A DNA stretch of 64,000 nucleotides from Pokkaliibacter sp. MBI-7 (GTDB lineage: Bacteria > Pseudomonadota > Gammaproteobacteria > Pseudomonadales > Balneatricaceae). The notes below the pieces were generated by a model. It was not told the origin of the DNA. It ran no database searches and worked only from the letters and a program-made list of their open reading frames with translations. The first letter of the stretch is position 1. Every line of letters starts with the position of its first letter. The translations under genes were made by a program, and so were the position numbers. Positions 8,683-17,259 of this stretch are shown here, in pieces. Location: positions 2,547,001 to 2,611,000 of the forward strand of contig NZ_JARVTG010000001.1 of assembly GCF_029846635.1 (NCBI RefSeq), given 5' to 3'.

Positions 8683-9630
8683 ATGATCACTGCCTATTAT
8701 CTGCAGGGCGCTTCCCTGCACATGCAAGAATTAACGACTGAAGATCAGCTGCCCGAGCAGGTGTTATGGGTAGACTGTTTTGAGCCTGATGAGGCAGAGC
8801 GCAGCTGGCTTTCCGGCTTCTATCAGGAAGAGATGCCGGACCAGGAAGACATCAACGAGATCGAAGCCTCCTCACGTTTCTACATCGACAAGGACGGCCT
8901 GCACATTCACTCGCTGTTCCCCCACAAGGTGGGCAAGGAGCTGCGGGGCGTCAACGTCTCATTCAACCTGCGTGAGCGTATGCTGTTCACCGTACGTGAG
9001 GAAGACATCGGCCTGATCCGCCTGTTCCGCAACTATGTCCGCCAGCACCGCATCAGCGTGCGTGATCCGCTGGAGGTGCTGGTGCACCTGTTCAACCTCA
9101 AGGTCGATTACCTGTCGGATCTGCTGGAAGACGTCTATACCGTGCTGGAGAAGGCCTCGCAGCAGGTGTTCGAAGATGATGAGCTGGATGAAATGCTGCG
9201 CCTGATCACCATTCAGGAAGACGCCAATGGCAAGATCCGTCTGAGCCTGCTGGATACCCAGCGTTCCCTGCGCTTTTTACAGCGTTACAACAACGACGAT
9301 CTGGACAAACCGGCGAAGAAGGAAATCAAGGAGATGCTGGCGGATATCGAATCCCTGCTGCCGCACACCCAGTTCCTGTTCGACAAGATCAACTTCCTGA
9401 TGGATGCGGCCATGAGCTTCACCAGCCTGCAGCAGAACAAGATCATCAAGATCTTCTCGGTGGCGGCGGTGATCTTCCTGCCGCCCACGCTGATCGCCAG
9501 TATTTACGGGATGAACTTCGATACCATGCCGGAGCTGCATACCGAGTATGGCTATCCGATGGCCATCGCCATGATGCTGGCCAGTGCCTTTGGTACTTAT
9601 TTCTTCTTCAAACGCAAAGGCTGGCTGTAG
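8683..9630 (+). CDS. corA: CorA-family magnesium/cobalt channel
   Basis: Homopentameric inner-membrane channel for Mg2+ (also Co2+, Ni2+). The 315 residues match the usual CorA length. A long soluble N-terminal domain rich in acidic residues (about 1-250) is followed by the two C-terminal membrane helices (about 255-275 and 287-307). The signature YGMNF lies at about 275-279, between the helices, where it forms the selectivity filter. ATG 8683 is preceded by AGGAGA at 10 bases. The gene stands alone with a weak hairpin plus T6 after it. Family assignment is firm; ion preference is inferred. Confidence 0.94.
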   Translation: MITAYYLQGASLHMQELTTEDQLPEQVLWVDCFEPDEAERSWLSGFYQEEMPDQEDINEIEASSRFYIDKDGLHIHSLFPHKVGKELRGVNVSFNLRERMLFTVREEDIGLIRLFRNYVRQHRISVRDPLEVLVHLFNLKVDYLSDLLEDVYTVLEKASQQVFEDDELDEMLRLITIQEDANGKIRLSLLDTQRSLRFLQRYNNDDLDKPAKKEIKEMLADIESLLPHTQFLFDKINFLMDAAMSFTSLQQNKIIKIFSVAAVIFLPPTLIASIYGMNFDTMPELHTEYGYPMAIAMMLASAFGTYFFFKRKGWL

Positions 9631-9642
9631 TTGATGCTATGC

Positions 9643-9672
9643 CTGCGCGGGCGATGTCTGCGCAGATTTTTT
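9643..9672 (+). terminator. Weak terminator after corA
   Basis: CTGCGC (9643-9648) pairs with GCGCAG (9660-9665), followed by A and six T (9667-9672). The stem is only 6 bp, so this is a modest candidate. Confidence 0.4.
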
Positions 9673-9845
9673 ACGCAAAGTTTGCTGTACCCCACCATTG
9701 AAAGGACGCCCGGCTGACGGCAAGGACCCTGTTCCCCAGGTACTGCTGTCTCTTATCGGCACAGGATGTTGCCCAGTACAGTCAGCCATTACGGCAGGGT
9801 AGGTCTTGTACCGATAGCGGGTCCACACACTACAAGGAGCCTGTT

Positions 9846-10301
9846 ATGCAACGTCATACCCTGTCACTGAAGCACTCTTCCCTGCTCGCCAGCAGTCTGC
9901 TGGCCGCCGCCCTCAGCGCGCCACTGCTGGCCGCAGATATGCCCCGGACACCGGCTCCCGAAGGCGCCAGGGTCTATATCATTGCACCTAAAGATGGCGA
10001 TACCGTGAGTCAGACTTTCAAGGTGCAGTTTGGCCTGAGCGGCATGGGGGTCGCCCCAGCTGGCATGGATAAGGCCAACACCGGTCATCACCATCTGCTG
10101 ATTGATGTCGACACCCTGCCTGCGATGGATATGCCGCTGCCCGCCACCGATCACATCAAACATTTTGGCGGTGGCCAGACCGAAACCGAGCTGACCCTCA
10201 GCCCCGGCAAACACACCCTGCAGCTGATCATGGGTGACAAGCTGCATATTCCGTTCAATCCGCCGGTCATCTCCGACAAGATTACGGTGAACGTTGAGTA
10301 A
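9846..10301 (+). CDS. Exported DUF4399-type protein
   Basis: Predicted periplasmic protein of 151 residues. A signal peptide (about 1-30) has the stretch SSLLAAALSAPLLAA and a likely cleavage after ALLAA|D. The mature part contains the GHHHLLIDVD segment, FGGGQTETELTL and a Pro/Ile-rich end (HIPFNPPVISDKITV) typical of DUF4399 domains, a small beta-sandwich of unknown role. ATG 9846 is preceded by AAGGAG at about 7 bases. It has no operon partner: a terminator follows and the next gene converges. The histidine-rich motif might bind metal, which is speculation. Confidence 0.85.
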   Translation: MQRHTLSLKHSSLLASSLLAAALSAPLLAADMPRTPAPEGARVYIIAPKDGDTVSQTFKVQFGLSGMGVAPAGMDKANTGHHHLLIDVDTLPAMDMPLPATDHIKHFGGGQTETELTLSPGKHTLQLIMGDKLHIPFNPPVISDKITVNVE

Positions 10302-10327
10302 GATGATGTACTCACCTGCGGAATAAA

Positions 10328-10358
10328 CAACAAGGCCGGGATCATCCCGGCCTTGTTG
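10328..10358. terminator. Bidirectional terminator
   Basis: A near-perfect inverted repeat (CAACAAGGCCGGGAT with ATCCCGGCCTTGTTG) lies between the convergent DUF4399 and EamA genes. T-rich ends on both strands suit termination from either side. Confidence 0.8.
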
Positions 10359-10379
10359 TCTCTGCTGTTCACGGTGGGC

Positions 10380-11264
10380 TTAGCCTGGTTTGTTGCACCA
10401 GCTGGGCTTGATCAGCCCGGTCGACAGCAGGGTACCGGCGAGAATCACTGCCGCGCCTGCCAGCATCTGACTGCTGACCGCTTCCTGCAGGAACAGATAG
10501 CCCCACAGCATGCCAAACACCGGAATCAGGAAGGTGACAGTGATGGTTTTACTCGGACCAATGCGCGATACCAGCCGGAAAAACAGGATGTACGCCACGC
10601 CGGTACAGGCAATACCCAGCACCAGCACCGACAGCCACGACGACAGACCGATGCTGTGCTGCGGCAGATACAGGGCCGCCAGTGGGGTCAGCAGGATAAA
10701 CCCCGCCAGCTGGCTACCGGTGGCGATCACCAGTGGGTCGATACCTGACAGGTATTTGCGTGTGTAGCTGGCCGCGACGCCATAGCTGCAGGTCGCCAGC
10801 AGGGCCGCCACGATGGCCGGACCGGTGCCATTGCCGGTGAAGCTGACCTTGCCCCAGACCAGGGTGATGACACCGGCAAAACCGATTAGCAGACCCAGCA
10901 CTTGTGCCAGCGTCAGCCGCTCCTTGACCCAGACAAAGGCAATCAGGGCCCCCCAGAGCGGTGTGGTGGCGTTGAGAATGGAGGTAAAACCTGCCGTCAT
11001 CGACAGGGTGGCATAGCTCAGGAGTACAAAAGGCAACGCTGTATTCAGCACGCCGACGATGGCCAGCTTGCCGGGATGGTCACCCAGTTTGCGCAGTTTG
11101 CCGGTAAAAATGAGGATACCGACCAGAAACACCGAGGCGATACCGAGGCGCACCGCCACCAGAGCGATCGGCCCGAAGGCTGGTACGGCAATGCGCATAA
11201 ACAGAAAGGAAGCGCCCCATAGCGCTGCCAGCATAAGAAGTTCGCCCAGATCCTGGGTACGCAT
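10380..11264 (-). CDS. EamA-family (DMT) transporter
   Basis: Ten-helix inner-membrane exporter of the drug/metabolite transporter superfamily; the substrate is unknown. The 294 residues show two EamA repeats, with LGELLMLAALWGASFLFMRIA at the start (first helix) and a second half beginning near residue 150 (GPAIVAALLATCSYGVAASY). ATG 11264 is chosen because AAGAGAG precedes it and the EamA repeat begins at once; the longer open frame to 11339 adds a non-helical tail. Members act on amino acids, purines or metabolites, and nothing in the neighbourhood points to one. Confidence 0.88.
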   Translation of the reverse strand: MRTQDLGELLMLAALWGASFLFMRIAVPAFGPIALVAVRLGIASVFLVGILIFTGKLRKLGDHPGKLAIVGVLNTALPFVLLSYATLSMTAGFTSILNATTPLWGALIAFVWVKERLTLAQVLGLLIGFAGVITLVWGKVSFTGNGTGPAIVAALLATCSYGVAASYTRKYLSGIDPLVIATGSQLAGFILLTPLAALYLPQHSIGLSSWLSVLVLGIACTGVAYILFFRLVSRIGPSKTITVTFLIPVFGMLWGYLFLQEAVSSQMLAGAAVILAGTLLSTGLIKPSWCNKPG

Positions 11265-11585
11265 GATAGTGCTCTCTTGCCGGACCATACCGGTATGCGA
11301 GGAAGAAAGCCTTGGCCACGGTGCAGCGGTGCAAGGCACCGGCCACTATAAGCCAGACCGCTGGTGCCCGCCATCGTACGATCTGTCGGTGCACGCGATT
11401 GAAAAGATCCACTGTCGCTGACTGATCCGTGACCACCACTTCTTCAGCGTTTCGATTTGTCTGGTTTCAGCTCACGGGATCGTGAACAGTGTGGCCCGGC
11501 GGTCCTGTCTTGACAGGGGTGAACCAGATGCACTGCACAGGCCACTCATCGACTGTTCTCAGGAAGGCTTTGCAGGAGTGATGGA
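11265..11585. other. Divergent intergenic region
   Basis: About 320 bases between the EamA gene (leftward) and the CesT-like gene (rightward). The only feature I can support is AGGAG around 11573-11577, eight bases before the TTG start of the chaperone gene. No clear promoter or repeat. Confidence 0.4.
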
Positions 11586-12071
11586 TTGAATACGCTACAG
11601 GCACGTATCAGCATGGAGCTGTTTCTGGTCCAGCGCGGTTACGCCAACCCAGGCGATAGCCTGTTTGATGGTGCCGGGCAGGCCACTTTTCGCAGCAGTT
11701 CAGGGGTGGAGTGCCTGTTGTGGATTCCGGAAGGTCAGACCTGTTTGTATTTCTATGCCCCGGTGCTGGAGTTGACCTATGTGGGCGATGCCACCCTGCT
11801 GGCGGAAGCGCTGGCCCTCAATCTCAACCCGGCACTGACTCAGGGCGGCACACTGGCCCTGAACCCGGCCAATGGCCATCTGCTGTTGCGTCATACGCTG
11901 GATATGGCGATTGATGCGGACGGGCTGGAACGGCAGATGGAAGCCTTCCTCAGCAGCGCCGGGCAGTTGCGCGAGCGTTTCCAGCGCGCCCAGCAGGCGC
12001 CGGTGACGGACCCGACCCAGCGCCCTATTCCGCCTTTCAATACCCGGCTGCAGCAACGTCAGTTCCGTTGA
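11586..12071 (+). CDS. CesT/Tir-family type III secretion chaperone-like protein
   Basis: Likely small cytoplasmic chaperone that holds a secreted protein unfolded. The 161 residues fit the alpha/beta CesT fold: N-terminal helix, strands ECLLWIPEG and LYFYAPVLEL, a helix rich in Leu (ALALNLN), the GGTLALNPANGHLLLRHTL strand pair, and a C-terminal helix LERQMEAFLSSAGQLRERF. The start is TTG 11586: an ATG five bases earlier meets a stop at once, and AGGAG is well placed. No type III apparatus is visible in the window, so it is an orphan here. The gene 23 bp downstream is its natural candidate partner. Confidence 0.7.
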   Translation: MNTLQARISMELFLVQRGYANPGDSLFDGAGQATFRSSSGVECLLWIPEGQTCLYFYAPVLELTYVGDATLLAEALALNLNPALTQGGTLALNPANGHLLLRHTLDMAIDADGLERQMEAFLSSAGQLRERFQRAQQAPVTDPTQRPIPPFNTRLQQRQFR

Positions 12072-12094
12072 AGGAAGACTTCAGGGAGTTTGCC

Positions 12095-12481
12095 ATGACC
12101 ATCAAGATCACCCCGACCACCACCGTGCTACCACAGGATGGCAGCCAGCCGACAAGCAAGGGCTGGCAATGGGGCGTCAGCTCACCGGCGCTGGATGCCT
12201 TGCGCCACCTGCCATTACCCCGCCAGCAGCCCGCTTCCTCTGCGCTGACACAGGCACAGCGCCAGCAGCTGGCGCCGTTGCTGCAACAGCCGGTGGACTG
12301 GCAGGGCCTGCCCGTCGCGGAGTTACTGCATGGTATGCCTTCGCTGTTTAGCGGTGGTGCAGCAGTGGCGCCGGGTGCAAAGGCTGAGGAACAGGCACCC
12401 GAAGCAGCTCCTGCGCAGAATGAGCAGGAGCCGCTGTCAGGCCATCACCGCCCGCTCAGCGCGGAGCGTGATAGCGGCTGA
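12095..12481 (+). CDS. Unrecognised 128-residue protein, candidate client of the chaperone
   Basis: I do not recognise the family. The protein is low in complexity, rich in Gln, Pro and Ala, with a polar Thr-rich N-terminus (MTIKITPTTTVLPQDG), a central amphipathic part (SPALDALRHLPLPRQ and LTQAQRQQLAPLLQQ) and an acidic/Ala-rich tail. There is no signal peptide or membrane helix. ATG 12095 is preceded by GGGAG; the frame opens earlier at a TTG (12068). It follows the CesT-like gene by 23 bp, an arrangement common for type III chaperone-substrate pairs. Its last 26 bases overlap the 3' end of cfa on the other strand. The client role is inference from context only. Confidence 0.55.
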   Translation: MTIKITPTTTVLPQDGSQPTSKGWQWGVSSPALDALRHLPLPRQQPASSALTQAQRQQLAPLLQQPVDWQGLPVAELLHGMPSLFSGGAAVAPGAKAEEQAPEAAPAQNEQEPLSGHHRPLSAERDSG

Positions 12482-13646
12482 GGGGAGACAGGCGTTTACG
12501 CAGTACCAGCTGATAGAGCTGCAGTGAGCGGCTGCGGAATGCCCCGGCGCAGATTTTCAGGTAGTAGGTCCACATGCGATAGAAGCGGCTGTCGTAGTTG
12601 CCCTGCAGCTGCGGCCAGGCCGCATCGAAGTTATCAAACCAGGCCATCAGGGTGCGGTCGTAATCCGGGCCGAAGTTATGCACATCTTCAATGACGAAAT
12701 AAGGCTCACAGGCTTCGCTGATCTGGGTCAGCGAGGGAATGGCGCCGTTGGGGAAAATGTATTTGTGAATCCACGGATCGGTGCCCAGCTGCGATACATC
12801 GCTGCCGATGGTGTGCAGGACGAAGATGCCCTCATCCTTGAGCAGACGATGAGCCGTGCTCATGTAGATGTCGTAATTTTTCTGTCCGACATGCTCGAAC
12901 ATGCCAATCGACACCGCCTTGTCGAACTGCCCCTGCAGGCTGCGATAGTCCATCAGGGCAATCTCTACCGGCAGACCGGCACAGCGTTCTTCGGCCAGCG
13001 CCTTCTGTTCTCTGGAAATGGTAATGCCGGTGACATTCACCCCGTAATTGCGTGCGGCCAGCTCAGCAAAACTGCCCCAGCCGCAGCCAATTTCCACCAC
13101 GGATTCACCCTGCTGTAACTGGGCTTTACGACAGATCAGATCCAGCTTGGCCAGCTGGGCCTGATGCAGGTCAGCTGCGTCTTTCCAGTAGCCACAGGAA
13201 TAGGCCATGGTGTCATCCAGCATGGCGCGGTACAGATCATTACCCGCGTCATAGTGCTGCTCACCCACCTGATAAGCGCGCTTTACCGACTGCAGATTGA
13301 ACAGCCGGGCCATCAGCCAGTGTTTGATGAACACCCAGCGCCCGGTGATGTGCCGCTGCAGTTCGGCGGCCAGTACCCGGCTGATCATCTCGTCCAGTTG
13401 TTCGCAATCCCACCAGCCATCGATAAAGGCTTCGCCGACGCCGAGACTGCCCTCGGCAAAAGCACGGTTGTAGAACTGCGGGTTGTGAATCTGTGGGTCC
13501 CAGGGGTTGGGGCCGTTGAGGCTAATCCCGGCTTTGGCCAGCTGGCTGGCCAGCCAGTATTCCGCCTGCCGTGAGGCGGTCTTGCGGGTGCCGTGGGTAC
13601 GGCTGCTTTCGAGGTCTTTGTCTAAGCTGTCAGCTGTAACTGCCAT
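12456..13646 (-). CDS. cfa: Cyclopropane-fatty-acyl-phospholipid synthase
   Basis: Transfers a methylene group from S-adenosylmethionine to cis double bonds of membrane phospholipids, usually on entry to stationary phase or under acid stress. The 396 residues match E. coli Cfa (382). An N-terminal lipid-binding region with FIDGWWDC leads to the SAM-binding motif VVEIGCGWGSFAE (about residue 185), then GMFEHVGQKNY, and a C-terminal YYLKICAGAFRS segment with the family's reactive-site Cys. It converges with the small unknown gene and overlaps it by 26 bp. The gene is monocistronic. Confidence 0.95.
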   Translation of the reverse strand: MAVTADSLDKDLESSRTHGTRKTASRQAEYWLASQLAKAGISLNGPNPWDPQIHNPQFYNRAFAEGSLGVGEAFIDGWWDCEQLDEMISRVLAAELQRHITGRWVFIKHWLMARLFNLQSVKRAYQVGEQHYDAGNDLYRAMLDDTMAYSCGYWKDAADLHQAQLAKLDLICRKAQLQQGESVVEIGCGWGSFAELAARNYGVNVTGITISREQKALAEERCAGLPVEIALMDYRSLQGQFDKAVSIGMFEHVGQKNYDIYMSTAHRLLKDEGIFVLHTIGSDVSQLGTDPWIHKYIFPNGAIPSLTQISEACEPYFVIEDVHNFGPDYDRTLMAWFDNFDAAWPQLQGNYDSRFYRMWTYYLKICAGAFRSRSLQLYQLVLRKRLSPLSRYHAPR

Positions 13647-14234
13647 TGCGCTCTCCCGTCCTTAGCGCACTGGTCTGCCCTCGGCACGGACAGGCCAGTG
13701 TCTGCGTGACTTAACGACCAGTGCATCTGGTACGCGAACGAATAGACAACCCACATGGGGGATATGGCGACGGATGCTTTCCGCCTGATGCTGCGACCTA
13801 TCCGACAAGGCTGTCTGTGAGTCGGGTGATGGATGTCAGAACCTTATCTGCGCTCTGCCCGGCTTCGATTCGGTGACGATGCTGCTGCCCGAATTCGATC
13901 AGGTGATAGTAAAAAATATCCCAGCAAGAACGACGCCAAATATCACTATGACGCCAATAAGCAAAATCCATTACCCGCAGTCTTGGGTCACGCCACCGGG
14001 CTATTCAAGGCAGCTACCTGCAGAGCCATGATTTTTGCACGAATGTCAGGGGGTTAAACGTGAAATGACCGCCGAATCGGAGCAATTGAGCGCTGATCGC
14101 GGTGAAAAGACACTCTCTGGCAACCGCCTGTTGCATCAGATCAACGATACGGAGACGTGTCAGTCATGAGAAGGGATGAACGGCACAACCGGCCATGCCT
14201 TACCTTGAGGCATGGCCGGTTGCAGAGACAGGGG
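13647..14234. other. Long intergenic region with a strong inverted repeat
   Basis: Almost 590 bases lie between the start of cfa and the end of the FecR-domain gene. The clearest element is a perfect 14-bp inverted repeat, 14186-14199 with 14209-14222 (CAACCGGCCATGCC and its complement, 9-nt loop), 12 bases past the FecR stop on the minus strand. It has no T tail, so it is a terminator-like or processing hairpin. A short frame at 13833-14057 resembles nothing I know and is not called. The cfa promoter should lie near 13650-13750. Confidence 0.5.
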
Positions 14235-15053
14235 TTAACGCCCACTGCTGGTGCCGGTGGTGCCTGAGCTGCCGCCGCCGTCGATGGCCATGATACCAAT
14301 GCCCAGCACGATGGCAGCCCCACTGACCCCCAGCGGGGTCAGGCTGGCGCCGTCAGAAGGGCCTTTGGCTGCGGCAGCTGCCGCATACCAGCCGCTGTCC
14401 TGCGGCAGCATCGCTGGTGCCCGGTCAAGAATGGTGATGACGCCGTTCTGGCCGTCAACATAGAAAAACTGCCCTGCCCGTACTACCCGCTGCTCGGTCG
14501 GGCTGGTAATGACAATGCTGCCACTGCTGACCCCACCGGCCAGCCCCGGCTGCGTCGCGTACTGTTGCCCGCACTGAACATCACAGAGAAACACCTGAAA
14601 ATCCGTACCACGAATACCGATACTGGCGACCCGGCTGTTGAGCTGATAGTGCTCGGGATGGGTGCTGCCGATCTGTCCACTGAGGGAGCGCATGCCGCCC
14701 TTGATCAGCTCCAGTGTCACCTGCCCGTCACGTTGCTGCGGTTGCCACTGGTAATCGACCAGCCGCAGGCTGGAGTTGGCCTGCAGTGCCAGCCTGCCGT
14801 CATCCTGCATGCGAATATCCAGCCGGCCATCAGCGCCGGTTTGCAGTACGTCGTCATCCTGCACGGGAGCCCGCCGCGCCAGTGGCCGAGTCGCACCACT
14901 GGCATCGGTGGCCTGGGTCTGACCGACACTGAGCAGCACTTGCCCCACCGTTTCTGCGGCGTGCGCCAGATTGCCGGACAGACAGGCAGCGACCACCAAT
15001 AGGGGGAGAGACGGCAGGCGGAAGCTGGGGGAAATAGCGAAAGGTTTGGCCAT
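14235..15053 (-). CDS. Exported FecR-domain protein with glycine-rich tail
   Basis: Predicted periplasmic or inner-membrane-anchored protein of 272 residues. A signal peptide (about 1-33, ending NLAHA) precedes a FecR beta-domain (about 70-175), recognisable by DDDVLQTGADGRLDIRM, ANSSLRL, ELIKGGMRSLSGQI and SRVASIGIRGTDFQV. Near the C-terminus a hydrophobic helix (SGAAIVLGIGIMAID, about 240-256) is followed by a Gly/Ser-rich tail. FecR domains occur in sigma-factor regulators and in unrelated surface proteins; no sigma factor or TonB receptor is adjacent, so a FecI/FecR signalling role is not supported. The start is ATG 15053; a TTG two codons upstream is less likely. Confidence 0.82.
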   Translation of the reverse strand: MAKPFAISPSFRLPSLPLLVVAACLSGNLAHAAETVGQVLLSVGQTQATDASGATRPLARRAPVQDDDVLQTGADGRLDIRMQDDGRLALQANSSLRLVDYQWQPQQRDGQVTLELIKGGMRSLSGQIGSTHPEHYQLNSRVASIGIRGTDFQVFLCDVQCGQQYATQPGLAGGVSSGSIVITSPTEQRVVRAGQFFYVDGQNGVITILDRAPAMLPQDSGWYAAAAAAKGPSDGASLTPLGVSGAAIVLGIGIMAIDGGGSSGTTGTSSGR

Positions 15054-15239
15054 GATCAACGCTCATCTGCAGAAAGCCACGGGGCTCACGCTGATCAGTG
15101 TAGCAGTGGTCTGGCGGTGCACCAGTGCAGCAGCGATGGACGACTTTTTCGCAGCAGGCCAGCGTGAAATCACGCGGGCTGTTAGAATGCGGCTTCTTTT
15201 TTCGTTGGGCCATCGCCCACAGTGCACAGGGAGCTTGTC

Positions 15240-16025
15240 ATGCACGCCGCCTCGCTTGAACTGCCCGCCAATTTCGACCTGTCTGCCTACTTGCAGCGCA
15301 TCGGTTTCAGTGGCCCTGCCGGAGCCGATCTGGCCACCCTGCAGAGCCTGATGCGCTGTCAGCTGTTCAGCGTTCCGTTTGAAAATCTTGATGTGCAGGC
15401 GGGCAAGATCGTCTCCCTGCAGCCTGCAGATATCGTTGAAAAAATCGTCAATCAGCGTCGTGGCGGCTACTGCTACGAGGTCAACGGTATTTTCGCCATG
15501 GCGTTGCAGACCCTTGGTTTCGAGTTCCGCATGGTGGCCTGCCGGCCGATGTTCTACCCGGTGCGTCGCCCCAAGACCCACATGGCGCTGGTGGTGCATA
15601 TCGATGGCAAGCGCTGGCTGTGTGATCTGGGCTTTGGCAGCTATGGCATCCGGGCACCGCTGGATCTGGATCAGCTGGATGAGGATATCGTGCAGGATTA
15701 CGACCGTTTCCGGCTGAGTATGAGCAGCGACCGCGAATATCTGCTGCAGGCCTGGACCGACGGCCAGTGGGTTAATCAGTACGGGTTTGATCTGTACGCG
15801 CAGGAGTGGATCGACTTTGCCCCGGCCAACTACCTCAACTCCACCCATCCCGATGCAGTCTTCGTGCAGAAGCCGTTACTGGTACAACACCACAGCGACG
15901 GCCGCACCATTCTGTTTGGCAACAGCCTCAAGCAGATTCGTCGTGGTGAAATGGAACAACGACAGTTCGACGCCGAGGAATACCCAGCGCTGCTGCAGCA
16001 GTACTTTGCCCTGCAGCCTGTGTAA
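15240..16025 (+). CDS. nat: Arylamine N-acetyltransferase
   Basis: Cytosolic enzyme that moves an acetyl group from acetyl-CoA to arylamines, hydrazines or hydroxyarylamines by a ping-pong mechanism. The 261 residues carry the catalytic triad: Cys78 in RRGGYCYEVNG, His in KTHMALVVH and Asp in LCDLGFGSYG. The conserved N-terminal FSVPFENLD is also present. ATG 15240 is preceded by GGGAG. It stands alone between a divergent FecR gene and a convergent transporter. The physiological substrate is unknown. Confidence 0.94.
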   Translation: MHAASLELPANFDLSAYLQRIGFSGPAGADLATLQSLMRCQLFSVPFENLDVQAGKIVSLQPADIVEKIVNQRRGGYCYEVNGIFAMALQTLGFEFRMVACRPMFYPVRRPKTHMALVVHIDGKRWLCDLGFGSYGIRAPLDLDQLDEDIVQDYDRFRLSMSSDREYLLQAWTDGQWVNQYGFDLYAQEWIDFAPANYLNSTHPDAVFVQKPLLVQHHSDGRTILFGNSLKQIRRGEMEQRQFDAEEYPALLQQYFALQPV

Positions 16026-16181
16026 CGCGTGAAGGCGTTATTGGTACTGGTGATCGTTAGCCGCCTGTCGGCTGTGACAGGCGGCTGATCCGCGACCCCG
16101 GCGAGTTGTCCGTCAGCTGGCCGGGGCTGGGGTGCAAGCCATCTGCTTTCCGCCCCTCCCTTCCCCCCTCTCCTTTCTGCG

Positions 16182-17084
16182 TTACCCCAGTGCCACCAGC
16201 AACAGGCCGATGACAATCACCGTTACGCCCAGTAGCCGCGGCGCAGTGGGAGTTTCCTTCAGCCAGACGATACCGGCCAGCACCCCGAGCGGGATCGACA
16301 GCTGGCGCAGGGCCACCACATAGCTGACGTCGGTGACGTAGGACATGGCAATCAGAATCAGCCAGTAGGTCAGCAGAATGGCAATGCCGGTGCTGGCCCA
16401 GACCTTCATCTGCTGGCGCTGCAGCAGGCCACGCAGTGTTGGCCGCTCCTGCTGGCCGAGCAGACAGACCGGCAGCATCCACAGCACCGAGCTGTAAGCC
16501 TGCAGGGTCAGATACAGGCTGCCCGCTTCAAAGGCGCTGAGACCGTGCTGACGCAGGACCCTGAGGGCCGCACTGTCGATCAGCGAATAGCCACAGGTGC
16601 CGAGGGCGGCCAGCAGCATGAAGCCCAGTGCCGGCGTGGCGTAGCTGCGCCAGTGCAGGGCGCTGAGGCGGGGCAGCGGCAGGATCAGGCTGCCAACAAC
16701 GATGACCATCATCCCCAGCCAGTCGGCGGCGGTCAGCACCCGGTTATCCAGCAGCAGCCAGCTGATACAGGGCACCATCACCACCGGTAGTGCGCGTGCC
16801 ATCGGATAGATCAGGCTGACATCGGCACGGGCGTAGGCCCAGGCCAGCCCTGCCATATAGACCGCCTGCGCCAGCCCGGTGCCCAGCAGCAGCCACCAGA
16901 AGGTGGCGGGCATGGCGGGCAGCTGCCACAGCAGGGAAAACACAAAGGGCGTGAACGCCAGGGCGCCGGCACTCATCGACAGGGTAAAGAAAGACAATGA
17001 GGGCGCGTGACGCTTGCCCATCAGGTTCCAGCCTGCGTGCATCATGGCAGAGAAGATAATCAGGCCGATGGCTATGGGACTCAC
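16182..17084 (-). CDS. EamA-family (DMT) transporter
   Basis: Ten-helix inner-membrane transporter, 300 residues, with two EamA repeats (first from PIAIGLIIFSAMMHAGWN; second from about residue 150, TPALGFMLLAALGTCGYSLI). The substrate is unknown. I choose the GTG at 17084 (VSPIAIG), with GAGG close upstream, over a TTG at 17126 that adds a polar tail. It follows phnX on the same strand after 175 bp. It could be a last member of the AEP locus (export of an amine or phosphonate by-product), but it may equally be independent. Confidence 0.85.
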   Translation of the reverse strand: MSPIAIGLIIFSAMMHAGWNLMGKRHAPSLSFFTLSMSAGALAFTPFVFSLLWQLPAMPATFWWLLLGTGLAQAVYMAGLAWAYARADVSLIYPMARALPVVMVPCISWLLLDNRVLTAADWLGMMVIVVGSLILPLPRLSALHWRSYATPALGFMLLAALGTCGYSLIDSAALRVLRQHGLSAFEAGSLYLTLQAYSSVLWMLPVCLLGQQERPTLRGLLQRQQMKVWASTGIAILLTYWLILIAMSYVTDVSYVVALRQLSIPLGVLAGIVWLKETPTAPRLLGVTVIVIGLLLVALG

Positions 17085-17259
17085 GGTAAACCTCGTGGGC
17101 AGGAAGTGAGACAGGCAGGTGATCAAATGGGCAACAGTGTGAAGGGTTCAGCGCCGGTGCACCAATGCTTCAGACCGGTAAGCAGCGGCGCTGTGACGCG
17201 GCGGCAGGTGAGCGTGTCCGCGCTTTGGCCGCACAGCAGCCAAAGCCCATGACCCTGTC

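Noticed and set aside
13833..14057. 74-codon open frame upstream of cfa
   Set aside because: No homology that I recognise and irregular composition; treated as intergenic.
14235..15053. FecI/FecR iron-signalling system
   Set aside because: A FecR domain is present, but no sigma factor or TonB receptor is adjacent. The C-terminal layout fits a stand-alone FecR-domain protein.
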